From Pseudomonas palleroniana (GTDB lineage Bacteria > Pseudomonadota > Gammaproteobacteria > Pseudomonadales > Pseudomonadaceae): a DNA stretch of 64,000 bases. Within the stretch, counting starts at the first letter, position 1. Each line of letters starts with the position of its first letter. A model generated the notes under the pieces. That model did no database searches. It was given only the letters and a program-made list of their open reading frames with translations, and was not told where the DNA came from. Made by a program: the position numbers and the translations under genes. The stretch lies in assembly GCF_003031675.1 (NCBI RefSeq), contig NZ_PYWX01000071.1, positions 1-64,000 of the forward strand, in the 5' to 3' direction. This document shows, in pieces, positions 18,001 through 42,720 of this stretch.

Positions 18001-21000
18001 CGGCACCAGAACGCCTTTGGGCGCGCCGGTGGAGCCCGAGGTGTACATGATGTACGCCACGCTGTCCGACGCCTGCGACAGGGCCGGGTTATGGCTCGGT
18101 TGCGGGTCGAGAACCAGGGTGTCCAGATCCAGCCGCTGCGCCGAATGCACGGGGCGCGTATCGCTGCGAGTCAACAGCCAGGTCGCGCCGCTGTCTTGCA
18201 GCATGAAGTCCTGGCGCTCGGCCGGCGCGTTGAGGTCCAGCGGCACGTAGGCGGCCGCGCATTTGAGGATCGCCAATTGGCAGACCAGCAGGTCCAGCGA
18301 ACGCGGCAACAGCATCGCCACAGGCTCGCCCGGCTGCACGCCCAGCCCCAACAAATGATGGGCCAGGCGGTTGGCGCGGGTGTTCAAGTCAGCGTAGCTC
18401 AAGCCGTGTTCGCCATGCCGTGCCGCCACGGCATCCGGTCGTGCCTGGGCCTGGGCTTCGAACAGGCGCTGCACCGTGTGTTCACGCGGGTACGCCCGAG
18501 TGGTCGCGTTGAAGCCCAGCAACTGCTGTTGCTCGACGTCGGGCAGAATCGGCAAGCGCCCGATGGCGATAGCGCTGCCCTGCTCCAGCGCCTGCACGAT
18601 GTGCTCAAGGGCGACCTTCAGGTAGGCACACAGGCGTCGGGCACCCGGCCCCATGGCCTTGAGGCTGAAACCGTCGCCCAGGTCATCCACACTCAGCGAC
18701 AGCGCATAGTTGGTGTGCTCCTGCGCCTTGAGCAATTGAATGCCTTGCCACGCCTCGGCCACTCCAGTGGCGTGCGGCGCACTGTGGCGGTAGTTGAACA
18801 GCACGTTGAACAGCGGCGTTCCCACCGGCACACCGCTGCAACGTTGCGCCACGGCCAGCGGTGCGTGTTCATGGCTGAGCAGTTGGCTCAGGCGTGCGTG
18901 GGTGGCGCGCAGGGCATCACGCACCGCGTGTTCACCGAGGTCGACGCGCAGCGGCAGGGTATTGATAAATACGCCCATGGCCCGCTCGGCGCCTTCGCCA
19001 CCTTGCAGGCGGCCGAGCATCACCGTGCCGAACACCACCTGCTCACGCCCCGCCACCTTGCCCAACACATGAGCCCAGGCCAGGTGCATCAGGCTCGCTG
19101 CGCTGACACCCGACAGACGCGCCTGGCTGCGCAGGCGCTGGCTGAGTGACGGGTCTATTGCCACCTGCACCGACTCATCAGGCCCCAGCGGCTCGACTTG
19201 CGTCGGCTCATCGATCTCACTGAGCATCTCGCGGAAAAAGCCTTCGTGATCGTCCCCACCCGGTCGGGTCTGGGCCAGCGTCTGGGCTACATAGTTGCGA
19301 TACGGAACGGCCTCTCCCAAGGTGTCCGAAGCCCCCAGCAAAAAGGCTTGCAGCTCCTGTTGCAGGATGTCCAGGGCGACGTGGTCCATGACCAAGTGGT
19401 GGAACAACAGCGTGGCGACCAGCCCTTGCGCCGCCTCGGCGCACACCAGGCGCATCAACGGTGCCTGGCCCAGGTCCAGACGCTGCGGCAGCGGCCCGGT
19501 TTCAACCCGCAACACCGCGTTGCGCCACACCACTTGCACCGGCTCCTCCAGGCCGTCCCAGTGGAACGATGAGCGCAGCACGTCATGCCGCTGGATCACC
19601 GCCTGCAACGCCTGGGTAAAGGCGTCCAGGCGCGCCTGGCTGTCAAAGCCGAATTGCGCCTGAAGCACATAAGCGTCAGCGCCCTGCGTCGCACGATGCT
19701 GATACAGCATTCCGGCCTGCAACGGCGCCAGCGCGTAGATATCCTGCACATTCGCCACGCCCCCCGGGATGCAGGCGACGATCCGGTCGATGGCCGGTTG
19801 ATCGAGCTGGATCAACGGCAGCATATCCGGGGTGATCCGGGTGCAATCCGCGGTAATCCGATTGGCCGGCACCGCCACTTCGCGCCCGCCGCCCAACGCC
19901 GCCGCCAGACCCGCCAGCGTCGGTTGGCCGAACAGCACCTTCACGTCCGCCGACAACCCCAGGCGGCGCATGCGCCCCATCAGGCTGACCGCCAGCAACG
20001 AGTGCCCGCCCAACTCGAAGAAGTTGTCGTGACGGCCTACGCGCTCCACATTGAGCAGCTCGGCCCACAGGCTGGCCAGGCTGATTTCCGTGTCGCCCTG
20101 GGGCGCTTCGTATTCGCGCCTCCCCAGCGCATCCACATCCGGTGCCGGCAGTGCCTTGCGGTCGAGCTTGCCGTTGGGGCTCAGCGGCAAGGCCTCAAGA
20201 TGTACGAAGACAGCCGGGACCATAAATTCCGGCAGGTGGTGCAGGAGGTGGGCGCGCAGTGCTTCGACCGCAGTCGGCACGCCGGTGTAATAGGCGATCA
20301 GCCGGTCTTCACGCGCTACAACCGCCGCTTCGTTGACCTGGGCATGTTCCAGCAGTCGCGCCTGGATTTCCCCCAGTTCGATCCGCAGGCCACGGATCTT
20401 CACCTGGTCATCGTTACGGCCCAGGTACTCGATATTGCCGTCGGGCAAATAGCGGCCCACGTCCCCGGTGCGATACAGGCGCCCGTGGGTGAACGGGTCG
20501 TCGAGGAAACGCTCGGCGGTCAGTTCCGGGCGGTTCAGATAACCCCGTGCCACTTGCACACCGCCGATGAACAATTCACCGACCACGCCCAGCGGTACCG
20601 GCTGCAACTGCGCATCCAGCAGGTACATGCGGGTATTGGCAATCGGCTTGCCGATCGGCGTGTTGTCCGGGGTCAGCGGCCCGGCGCAATTCCACGCCGT
20701 CACATCCACCGCCGCTTCTGTCGGGCCATACAGGTTGTACAGGGCGATCCCCGGCAACTGCTGCTTGAAGCGGCGCACCAGGCTGCCCGGCAAGGCTTCG
20801 CCACTGCACATCACCCGCACCAGCGCAGCGGCCTGGCTCAGATCGTCATGAGCGAGGAACACCTCGAGCATCGACGGCACAAAGTGCAGGGTGGTGACGC
20901 GTTCGGCCTCGATCACCTCGCACAGGTAGGCCGGGTCTTTGTGCCCGCCCGGGCGCGCCATGACCAGGCGCGCACCGCTCAACAGCGGCCAGAAGAACTC

Positions 21001-24000
21001 CCACACCGACACATCGAAACTGAACGGGGTTTTCTGCAGCACCGTATCATCGGCAGTCAGCCCGTATTCGTCCTGCATCCACAACAGGCGATTGACCACC
21101 CCCGCGTGCTCGTTGATCACGCCCTTGGGCTGGCCGGTGGAGCCGGAGGTGTAGATCACATACGCGGTCTGGCTGGCTACCTGGGGATTCTCGGCCGACA
21201 GGTGCTGCCAGGTCGGGCGGTCCAGGTCGACCACCGGCACCTGGCCGAGCAAGGTATGCGTCGTGTCCTGGGCCAGCACGACCCAAGGCGCGCTGTCCTT
21301 GAGCATGTAGGCGATGCGCTCCAGCGGGTAGGCCGGGTCCAACGGTACATAGCCGGCACCGGCCTTGAGAATCGCGTACAGGCCGACCACCATTTCCAGG
21401 CCGCGCTCCACGCAGATAGCGACCCGCGCGCCCGGTTGCACGCCCAACGCCATCAGGTGATGGGCCAACCGATTGGCTTGTGCATTGAGTTCGGCGTAGG
21501 TCAACTGCCGATCCCCGGCCTTGACGGCCACGGCGTGCGGTGAACGCTCGACCTGAGCCTCGAACAACCCATGCAGGGTCTGGTCGAGGTTGTAATCGAC
21601 CTGCGTGGCGTTGAAGTCGAACAGCAGGTGCTGGCGCTCGCGCTCATCCAGCAGCGGTGCATGTTCCAGCACGGCCTGGTCGTTATCGACCATGGCCTGC
21701 AAGACCCGCTTGAAATAGCCGACGTAACGCTCGATTGTCGACTCATCGAACAGCGCCACGGCGTATTCCAGCGATCCGATCAAAGTGCCCTGCACCTCTC
21801 CCAGGTCCAGGGACAGATCGAACTTGGCAAAGTGGCTGTTCTCCACAATGCTCTCCAACGCCAGGTCACCCAGCGCCAGGGCCGGGGCGCTGCTGTCCTG
21901 CCAGGTCAGCAGGGTCTGGAACAGCGGGCTGTGCGCCAGGCTGCGCACCGGGCGGGTAATCTCCACCACTTGTTCGAACGGCAGGTCCTGATGGGCCTGG
22001 GCCGCCAGCGTCAGGCGCTTGACCCGCGCCAGCAGGGCCTCGGTGCTCAACTCACCCGAGGTATCGATGCGCACCGCCAGGGTGTTGACGAACAGCCCGA
22101 TCAGCCCTTCCACCTCGCTGCGCGTGCGGTTGGCCACCGGCGAGCCGATCACCAGGTCCTGCTGCCCGGACAACCGCGCCAACAAGGACGCCCAGGCCGC
22201 CATCAAGGTCATGTACAGCGTGGTGCCATGCCGCTGGCTCAAAGCCTTGAGCCCGGCCGTGAGGCGTTCATCCAGGCGCACGGCGACGCTGTTGCCGGCG
22301 TAGTCCTGTTGCGCCGGGCGCGGGCGATCGGTGGGCAGCGTGAGCAAGGCCGGGGCGCCGTCCAGCGCCTGCTGCCAATAGGCGCTCTGGCGTTGCAGCA
22401 CTTCACCGCTCAACCACAGGCGCTGCCACACGGCAAAGTCGCCGTACTGGATCGGCAGCGGCGGCAACGGGTCTGGCTGGCCGTGGCTGAACGCCCGGTA
22501 CAGCGCCATCAGCTCACGGGTCAGCACGCCCATCGACCAGCCATCGGAAACGATGTGGTGCAGGGTCAACAGCAACACATGGTGATCGTCGGCCATCACC
22601 ACCAGGCGTCCGCGCAGCAACGGGCCACGCTCCAGGTCGAACGGCGCCGACGCTTCGCCCTGGATCAGCGCATCCAGCGCCTGCTGCGGTTGCGGGTGGC
22701 GGCGCAGGTCCTGTACTTGCAGGGGCAGCATCTCCTCGGCCGGAACCACCAGCACTTGGGCTTCGTCACCGTGCTGGGCGAAACGGCTGCGCAGGGTTTC
22801 ATGCCGCGCAACGATGCGTGCCAGTGCGCGCTGCAACGCCTCTACGTGCAACTGCCCGCGCAGGCGCAGGCCAATGGGGATGTTGTAGGCGGTGTTGGCG
22901 CCTTCCATCAGCGCCAGGAACCACAGGCGCTGCTGGGCGAAGGACAGCGGGATGTGTTCATCGCGGTTGGCCGGGAGGATGTCCGGCAAGGTGCTGCGGC
23001 CGGCCTGGGCCAACACGTCGCTGACGGCGGCAAGTTCGGCGTTGGCAAACAAGTCCCCCAGCAACAGCTCCACGCCCAGGCGCTGGCGTACCTGGGACAC
23101 CATGCGCATGGCCAGCAACGAGTGCCCGCCCAGTTCGAAGAAATGGTCGTGCCGCCCCACGCGCTCGACCTGCAGCACATCGGCCCAGATCTGCGCCAGC
23201 TGGGTTTCGATTTCGCCTTGGGGCGCCGCGTATTCACGGCTAAACACCGCCGCCATGTCCGGCGCCGGCAGGGCCTTGCGGTCGAGCTTGCCGTTGGCGG
23301 TCAGCGGCAACGCGTCGAGTTTCACGAAGGCCACCGGCACCATGTAGTCCGGCAGGTGCGCCACCAGATGGGCGCGGATGCCCGCCACCGTCAGCGGGTC
23401 CAACTGCGGCTTCTCAGTGAAATAAGCCACCAGCCGCTCGTCACGCACCAGCACCACGGCTTCGAGGATGCCGGGCAGTTGGTTGAGCTGGGTTTCGATC
23501 TCGCCCAACTCGATGCGCATGCCGCGGATTTTCACCTGGTCGTCGTTACGCCCCAGGTACTCGAGGTTGCCGTCCGGCAGCCAACGCACCAGGTCGCCGC
23601 TGCGGTACATGCGCCCGCCGTTGAACGGGTCTTGCAGGAAGCGTTCTGCAGTCAGTTCCGGGCGGTTCAGGTAACCGCGCGCCACCCCCTTGCCGCCCAC
23701 ATACAATTCGCCTGCCACGCCCAGGGGCACCGGGCGTTGTTGTTCGTCCAGCACGTACACCGTGGCATTGGCGATGGGTTTGCCGATATGCAGCGGCTGC
23801 CCCACTTCGACCTTGCCGGAAGTGGCAACCACCGTGGCTTCGGTGGGGCCATAGTTGTTGATCAATGCAAAGCGCTGCGCCCGCGCAAACTGGCGCAGGC
23901 GGTCGCCGCCGATCAACAGGGTGCGCAGCGTCGGGTGTTCGATCTGTTGGCTGAAGGCATACTCGGCCACCGGTGTCGGCAGGAAGCCTACATCCAGAGG

Positions 24001-26378
24001 TTGCGCGGCCCACCACGCCAGCAAGGCGTCGATGTCTTCACCGCCCTCCTGGGTCGGTGCCAAGTGCAGGGTCGCGCCCACACACAGTGCCGGCCACACT
24101 TCCCAGGCCATCGCGTCAAAGCCGAACCCGGCCACGCTGGCGGTATGGCGCCCGGCACACAGATCAAAGGCGTGGCAATGCCAGTCCACCAGGTTGGTCA
24201 CGGTGTGGTGTTCCACCATCACGCCCTTGGGCAGGCCGGTGGAACCGGAGGTGTAGATCACGTACGCCAGGTTCGACGGCGTGACGCCGGTCTTGGGATT
24301 ATTCGCCGAGTGGTGCTGCCAGGTGTAGCGATCCAGGTTGATCACCGGCACGTCCAGCACCGGCAGACGCTCGAGCAACGCCTGCTGGGTCAGTACCGCC
24401 ACCGGGGCGCTGTCGCTCAGCAGGTAGTTCAGGCGCTCGGCCGGGTGGGAGGGGTCCACCGGCACATAGCAGGCCCCTGCCTTGAGGATCGCCAGCAACC
24501 CGGCCAGGGTGTCCAGGCCACGGCGGGCGACGATGGCCACGCGGTCGTCGGGCTGCACGCCCAGCGCGATCAGGTGATGAGCCAGCAGGTTGGCTTGCTG
24601 GTTCAACTCGGCATAGGTGCGTTGTCGGCCTTGGTGCACGGCGGCAATGGCGTCGGGCGTGAGCGCGGCCTGGGCCTCGATGCGCGCGTGCACCGAGGTG
24701 CCCTGGGGGAAGTCGACCTGGGTCGCGTTGAACTGTTCCAGCAGCAACTGTCGTTCGCCGGCGGGCAGCACCGCGATCTGGTTGAGCGCCGTGTGGGGCG
24801 CCTGCTCCAGCGCCGTCACCAGGTTTTCCAGGGCGGTTTGCAGGTAGGCGCAGACGCGTTGCGGGTCCACTTGGGTGCTGGCCAGCAGGCTCAGGCCAAA
24901 GCCTTCGCCGAAGTCATCCACGCTCAAGGTCAACGGGTAGTTGGTGCGCTCCTCGGCGCTGAGCGCGGTGATGCCCGCCCAGGCCGATAACGCCTGCTCA
25001 CTGGCGGCCGACGCGCTGTGACGGTAGTTGAGCAAGGCGCTGAACAACGGCGTCGGTGCCACCACCCCACTGCAACGCTGCGCCAGGGCAAGCGCCGCAT
25101 GTTCATGGCGCAGCAAGGTGGTCAGGCGCACGTGCGTGGTCTTGACCCCGGCACGCACGTCCTGGTCATCCACGTCCACGCGAAACGGCAAGGTGTTGAT
25201 GAAGATTCCCAGCGCACGCTCGGTGTCATGACTGCCTTGCATACGGCCCATCAAGACCGTGCCGAATACCACCTGCCGCTTGCCGGCGAGCACGCCCAGC
25301 ACCTGTGCCCAGCCCATATGGAACAGGCTGGCGGCGCTCACCGCCAACAGCCGTGCCTGTGCACGCAGGCGCTGCCCCAGCTGCGGCGACAGCGGCAGGC
25401 TGACTTCAGTGATGCCACGGGCATCGCCCTGTACATCCTGCAAGCCGAACGGCAAGGTCGGCTCGCTGATATCGCCGAGCATCTGGCGGAAGAACGCCTC
25501 GTGCTCCTGCTCGCTGACACCCAGTCGCGCCTGAGCCACATAGTTGCGAAACGGCACCGGCTGACCGAGCGCCGCGCCCTGCCCCAACAGGCACGCCTGC
25601 AGTTCATGGCAGACCACTTCAAGGGCGCTGTGGTCCAGAGCCATGTGGTGAAACAGCAAGGTGGCGACAATCCGCGCATTCACCGGGTCATCGGCGCGCA
25701 CCAGGCGCAGCAACGGCGCCCGGGTCACGTCGAGGCGATAGTGACGAACGTCGAACAGCCCGTGCAGTTGCGCCGCGATGTCGCCATCGGCGGGGTCCAG
25801 TTCAAGGGCCTGCACCGGCAGGCGAGCCTGGCGCCAGACCACTTGCGAGGGCTCGCGCAAACCTTCCCAGACCACGCTGGTACGCAGGATGTCGTGCCGG
25901 TCCATGACGGCCTGCAGGGCCTGGGCAAACGCGTCGAAACGCTCAAGGCTGTCGAAGGCGAACTGCGACTGCATCACATACGGGTCACCGTGCTCGGCGC
26001 TGACGTGATGGAACAGGATGCCTTCCTGCAGCGGCGCCAACGGGTAGATGTCCTGGATATTCGCGACACCGCCATCGACCGTGGCGACGAGGCCGTCGAT
26101 CTCCTCCTGGCTCAGCGTCGACAGGCTCAACATCGCCGGGGTGATGCGCTCGGCATCCAGCGGGATGCCATTGGCCGGCACCGTTACTTCACCGGCCTTG
26201 GTCGCCGAGTATTCGCCGCCCTTGATCAACTCGATCAGCGCCGGTTTGTGTTCGCGCAACGCGGCCAGCAGCGCCGGGTCTTGCAACGCTTGTTTATTGC
26301 CTTGCACCGACAACTGCTCACCCTTGAGCGCCAATTGGACACCCTTGGTTTGCAGCGTCGCCAATAGTTCGAGGATGC

Positions 26379-26382
<4 letters not shown>
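15037..26382 (-). CDS. viscC: viscosin-type NRPS ViscC: 3 modules plus tandem thioesterases
   Basis: This 3781-residue synthetase begins with a TubC-like docking segment (1-55). Modules 1 and 3 have C domains of the dual epimerisation/condensation type (HHMALDH, HHLVMDH); module 2 is an ordinary LCL domain (HHIVSDGWS). YTSGSTG cores lie near 711, 1745 and 2781, and carrier-protein serines (GGHSL) near 1088, 2128 and 3168. My by-eye pocket codes are DAWFLGNVVK (Leu), DVWHMSLVDK (Ser) and DAMFLGCTYK (Ile by position; Val-like also possible). Two thioesterases follow, with GWSFGG near 3298 and GHSFGG near 3587, each with later Asp and His. This predicts Leu7-Ser8-Ile9 plus release and cyclisation. 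The GTG start overlaps the viscB stop by 4 bp (GTGA), with GGAG upstream. The third C domain is odd (see findings). Confidence 0.93.
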
Positions 26383-39290
<12,908 letters not shown>

Positions 39291-39505
39291 GGGGTAACCT
39301 GCCTGATAAGTCACGGTTGAGAAGAAAGTCCGTTTTCAGCTGCCGCTTGAATCGGGTGCGCTGCGCGCCCTGGGAAAATAGCGGGCGCAGCCAGGGGGCC
39401 TGGGGGGCTTCCGGCTGGTCTGGGACGTTAAGGGGTTTGGCGGGTGGGGGGTGACATGGGAAGTGGGGACACGGGCGGACTTGCGCCGCTCTAGGCGGGA
39501 CTTGG

Positions 39506-39840
39506 GTATCTACAGGATCGGGTACATATCCGTTGCTGCGGTAACGGCTGATATTGGTTCCGCCCTTACGGCGGGTCACTTTTGGAAAAGAGCCCCAAAA
39601 GTAACCAAAAGGGCTCCTGCCCCACCACTCGGCACCTCGCTCAGGCTCGGTGTGCCCGAACACAGGCTTGAATCCGTGGGCCGCCGTCATGGGCCATCCC
39701 TGGCCCAGGACGGCTAACCCGGCGTCCTGCCGGGTTACCCACGGATTCAAGCCTGCGTTCGGCCAGCGTGGTTTAACGGGGCGCCTGAGATCAAGATCAA
39801 AATCAAAGGCAAGATCAAAAGCAGATCAAAAGCACGACGG
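39506..39840. repeat. long structured intergenic repeat upstream of viscB
   Basis: The 574 bp between viscB and the SotB gene hold no convincing gene. This part contains a perfect 17-bp inverted repeat (AGGCTTGAATCCGTGGG at 39664-39680, CCCACGGATTCAAGCCT at 39738-39754). Smaller nested hairpins lie inside (GGGCCA..TGGCCC; ACCCGGC..GCCGGGT), with a CCAAAAGTAACCAAAAG segment and an ATCAAAA-rich short tandem stretch at 39789-39835. I recognise the style as a dispersed intergenic repeat of the P. fluorescens group. The remaining 39291-39505 should hold the viscB promoter, but I see no clear -35/-10 or lux-box-like palindrome. Confidence 0.6.
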
Positions 39841-39864
39841 GCGGCGAGGCGACGTATGGGGTAT

Positions 39865-41049
39865 TCAGGTAGGCGTTACGCCTTGCCCGAAGCGTCGGAT
39901 GGCCAGGCAGTAGCCGATCAATGCCAGGGTTGCCAGCAGCCCGCCAGCGGCGCCGATCCAGGCGAAGCCGAAGTGGCTGCCGACCCAGCTGCCCATCAGG
40001 GCGCCGCCGCCGATGCCGATGTTGTAGATGCCGGAGAACATTGCCATGGCCACGTCGGTGGCGTCCGGTGCGAGCACCAGCACCTTGGACTGCATGGCCA
40101 GGCCGAAGCCCATGATCGCGATGCCCCAGAATACGCTCAGGCCGACGAGATAGGCCTCTGCGCCACTCAACGGCAGCAGCAAGGCCAGGCACGCCGCCAA
40201 CAGGAACACCGTGCCGACCACGAACAGATGGGGGTTGAAGCGGTGTATCAGGCTGAACAGCAGCGAGCCGATGATGCCGGCGCCGCCGAACACCAGCAGG
40301 ATCAGGGTGACGGCGTTGCCGCCCATGCCGGCCACGCCTTCGACGAAGGGTTCGATGTAGCTGTAGGCGGTGAATTGTGCCGTCACCGTCATGGCGGTGA
40401 GCACGTAGAGCGCCACCAGCGCCGGGCGCTTGAACAGCAGCGGCAGGCTACGCAACGAGCCGGAGTTCTGGCTCGGCAACAACGGCAAGGTGCGCGCCAG
40501 CCAGAACACCAGAGCGGCCGCGAACGCGCCGATGACCAGGAACGTGGTACGCCAGCCCATCGCTTCACCGAGCAGGCGGCCCAGGGGAATGCCCAACACC
40601 ATCGCCAGGGAGGTGCCGGTGGCGAGCAGGCCCAGCGCCTGCACCTGCTTGCCTGCCGGCGCCAGGCGCACCGCGAGGGATGCGGTGATCGACCAGAACA
40701 GCGCATGGGACAACGCGATGCCGATACGGCTGAGCATCAGCACGCCGAAACTGGTGGCGATACTGGAGAGGATGTGGCTGGCGATAAACAGGCCGAACAG
40801 CACGATGAGCAGTTTGCGCCGTTCGACGTTGCGGGTCAGCAGCATCACCGGCAATGACGTCAACGAGACGATCCAGGCATAGATGGTGAGCATCAGCCCG
40901 ACGCTGGCGATGGGCATGTCGAAGCTGGTGCCGATGGCGCTGAGCAGCCCGACGGGCACGAATTCGGTGGTATTGAACACAAACGCGGCCAGTGCGAGGG
41001 CGATGACCGGTTGCCAGTTGGCTTGGGGGGTTGTGGCTGAAAGGCTCAT
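39865..41049 (-). CDS. sotB: SotB-like MFS sugar efflux transporter
   Basis: The protein of about 394 residues has twelve predicted membrane segments and matches the SotB/YdeA branch of the major facilitator superfamily. Conserved blocks include AAFVFNTTEFVPVGLLS, SRIGIALSHALFWSITASLA, VLGIPLGRLLGE, AYSYIEPFV and LAPDATDVAMAMFSGIYNIGIG. I recall near-identical blocks in E. coli SotB, which exports arabinose and IPTG-like sugars. The start is set at the ATG at 41049, and an upstream in-frame start at 41079 would add ten residues. The gene is separated from viscB by the long repeat and is not obviously linked to lipopeptide export. Confidence 0.87.
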   Translation of the reverse strand: MSLSATTPQANWQPVIALALAAFVFNTTEFVPVGLLSAIGTSFDMPIASVGLMLTIYAWIVSLTSLPVMLLTRNVERRKLLIVLFGLFIASHILSSIATSFGVLMLSRIGIALSHALFWSITASLAVRLAPAGKQVQALGLLATGTSLAMVLGIPLGRLLGEAMGWRTTFLVIGAFAAALVFWLARTLPLLPSQNSGSLRSLPLLFKRPALVALYVLTAMTVTAQFTAYSYIEPFVEGVAGMGGNAVTLILLVFGGAGIIGSLLFSLIHRFNPHLFVVGTVFLLAACLALLLPLSGAEAYLVGLSVFWGIAIMGFGLAMQSKVLVLAPDATDVAMAMFSGIYNIGIGGGALMGSWVGSHFGFAWIGAAGGLLATLALIGYCLAIRRFGQGVTPT

Positions 41050-41172
41050 GGGTTGGCGCGGTACTCTGACGGTGATCAAGCGGCCACCCAGGACAAGCGC
41101 CGCCGCCGAGCATTCTATAGGTTTCTCGGCGGTGTGTTGGCGATGTTCCCGATCAAAAAGCCGTCAGGGTCA

Positions 41173-41532
41173 TCAAGGCGCGGTCATGGTGACGATGTAG
41201 GCCCCCGACTGAATCGGCTTTCCGCCCGCATCCACCAGCAGATACCGTTGGTCGTAATAACGCCCATTGCTGCTGTCGGCCACCAGCTTGACGTTGGCTG
41301 TCGCATTACCCAGCGCCTGTACGCTGCCCACGGGCTGCACGTCGAAGCGGCTGCCGCGCATGGCCTGGGGGCAGCCATTGAAGGCCACGGTCGAGTCGCC
41401 CGGCGTGGCGGAATTGCAACCGGGCTCGACAATGCTGCCGTGAAATTGAATGACCCCCGAGGAGGCGGCCATGCAGGTCCCCGCCCATACCGCGAGCAAG
41501 CCCGTAACCACTGACAAACGTATAACGTTCAT
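41173..41532 (-). CDS. small secreted protein with type 1 fimbrial-like N terminus
   Basis: The 119-residue product has a Sec signal peptide (about 1-22, ending CMAA) followed by SSGVIQFHGSIVEPGCN. That resembles the start of mature type 1 pilin subunits, where an N-terminal strand and a Cys precede the beta fold; a second Cys lies in NGCPQA. No chaperone, usher or adhesin gene is nearby, so it is an orphan that may be exported by a distant system or have another extracytoplasmic role. The fimbrial link is a family-level inference from a short motif. The gene appears monocistronic. Confidence 0.7.
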   Translation of the reverse strand: MNVIRLSVVTGLLAVWAGTCMAASSGVIQFHGSIVEPGCNSATPGDSTVAFNGCPQAMRGSRFDVQPVGSVQALGNATANVKLVADSSNGRYYDQRYLLVDAGGKPIQSGAYIVTMTAP

Positions 41533-41636
41533 GACGACGCTCCTTCTGGGTTGTTAAGAAGGTCATCGTCCGTTCGGGTGCAGACTTGAGAAATTTCGTC
41601 GTTTTAAGAATCGCCTGATAGCCAGGCGACGCTGCC

Positions 41637-42635
41637 CTACGGGTCCACTTGCCCCATCAATTCTGGAATGCTTTCCGGCCGTTTGGCATAACGCTGCGCC
41701 AACGCCGCACAGACCATCAACTGGATCTGGTGGAACAGCATCAACGGCAGGATCAGCACGCCCATGGTCGCCCCGGCGAACAACACCTGGGCCATTGGCA
41801 CGCCCGTCGCCAAGCTCTTCTTCGAGCCGCAGAACAGGATGGTGATGCGATCTTCCTGATTAAAGCCGAACGCCTTGCCCAGCAGCGTCGATGCCACCAG
41901 CACCAGGCCCAGCAGTACGCAGCAGGCGATCACCAGACCGCCCAGTTCCCACAGCGGGATCTGGTGCCAGATGCCTTCATTCACCGCTTCGCTGAACGCG
42001 CCGTACACCACCAGCAGGATCGACCCCTGGTCGACAAACTTCAGCCAGGATTTGTTGCGCCCGACCCAATCACCGATCCAGCGCCGGGCAATCTGCCCGG
42101 CAATAAAGGGCAGCAGCAGTTGCACGCTGATTTTCAGGATCGCGTCGATGGTGGAGCCGCCCTCGCCGTGGACATTGAGCAACAGCGTCACCAGCAACGG
42201 CGTGAGGAAGATACCGAACAGGCTCGACGCCGCCGCACTGCAAATCGCCGCCGGGATATTGCCGCGCGCCAGCGAGGTAAAGGCGATCGCCGATTGCACG
42301 GTGGCCGGCAACGCACAGAGGTACAGCATGCCCATGTACAGGTCTTTGCCGATCAGCGGCGAGAGCAACGGCTTGAGCGCCAGGCCCAGCAACGGGAACA
42401 GCACGAAGGTCAGACTGAACACCAGCAAGTGCAGGCGCCAATGGCCGGCGCCGGCGACGATGGCCTGGCGTGACAGTTTGGCACCGTGCAGGAAAAACAG
42501 CAGCGCAATGGCCAGGTTGGTCACCCAGCCGAACGCAACGGCGGTTGGCCCGGTGGCGGGCAACAGGGAAGCAATGATCACCGTGGCCACCAGGGTCAGG
42601 GTGAAGTTATCCGGTAGAAAACGTGGGCGGGTCAT
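41637..42635 (-). CDS. bile acid:sodium symporter-like (YfeH family) transporter
   Basis: This protein of about 332 residues has roughly nine to ten hydrophobic segments and the SBF-like blocks LALLFFLHGAKLS-like, MGMLYLCALPATVQSAIAFTSLARGN and RITILFCGSKKSLATGVPMA. These define the YfeH/SBF-like branch of sodium:bile acid symporters, whose substrate in Pseudomonas is unknown. I choose the ATG at 42635; a TTG at 42659 would add eight residues. It is divergent from an AraC-family gene 85 bp away, which is its likely regulator. Confidence 0.87.
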   Translation of the reverse strand: MTRPRFLPDNFTLTLVATVIIASLLPATGPTAVAFGWVTNLAIALLFFLHGAKLSRQAIVAGAGHWRLHLLVFSLTFVLFPLLGLALKPLLSPLIGKDLYMGMLYLCALPATVQSAIAFTSLARGNIPAAICSAAASSLFGIFLTPLLVTLLLNVHGEGGSTIDAILKISVQLLLPFIAGQIARRWIGDWVGRNKSWLKFVDQGSILLVVYGAFSEAVNEGIWHQIPLWELGGLVIACCVLLGLVLVASTLLGKAFGFNQEDRITILFCGSKKSLATGVPMAQVLFAGATMGVLILPLMLFHQIQLMVCAALAQRYAKRPESIPELMGQVDP

Positions 42636-42720
42636 GAGCAAGTCGTCCAGGGGTTGCAAAACGCGTCATCGCGACTCTAACGTAACGGCTTGTTACCGAC
42701 TAACGCCAATGAGCCAGTAA

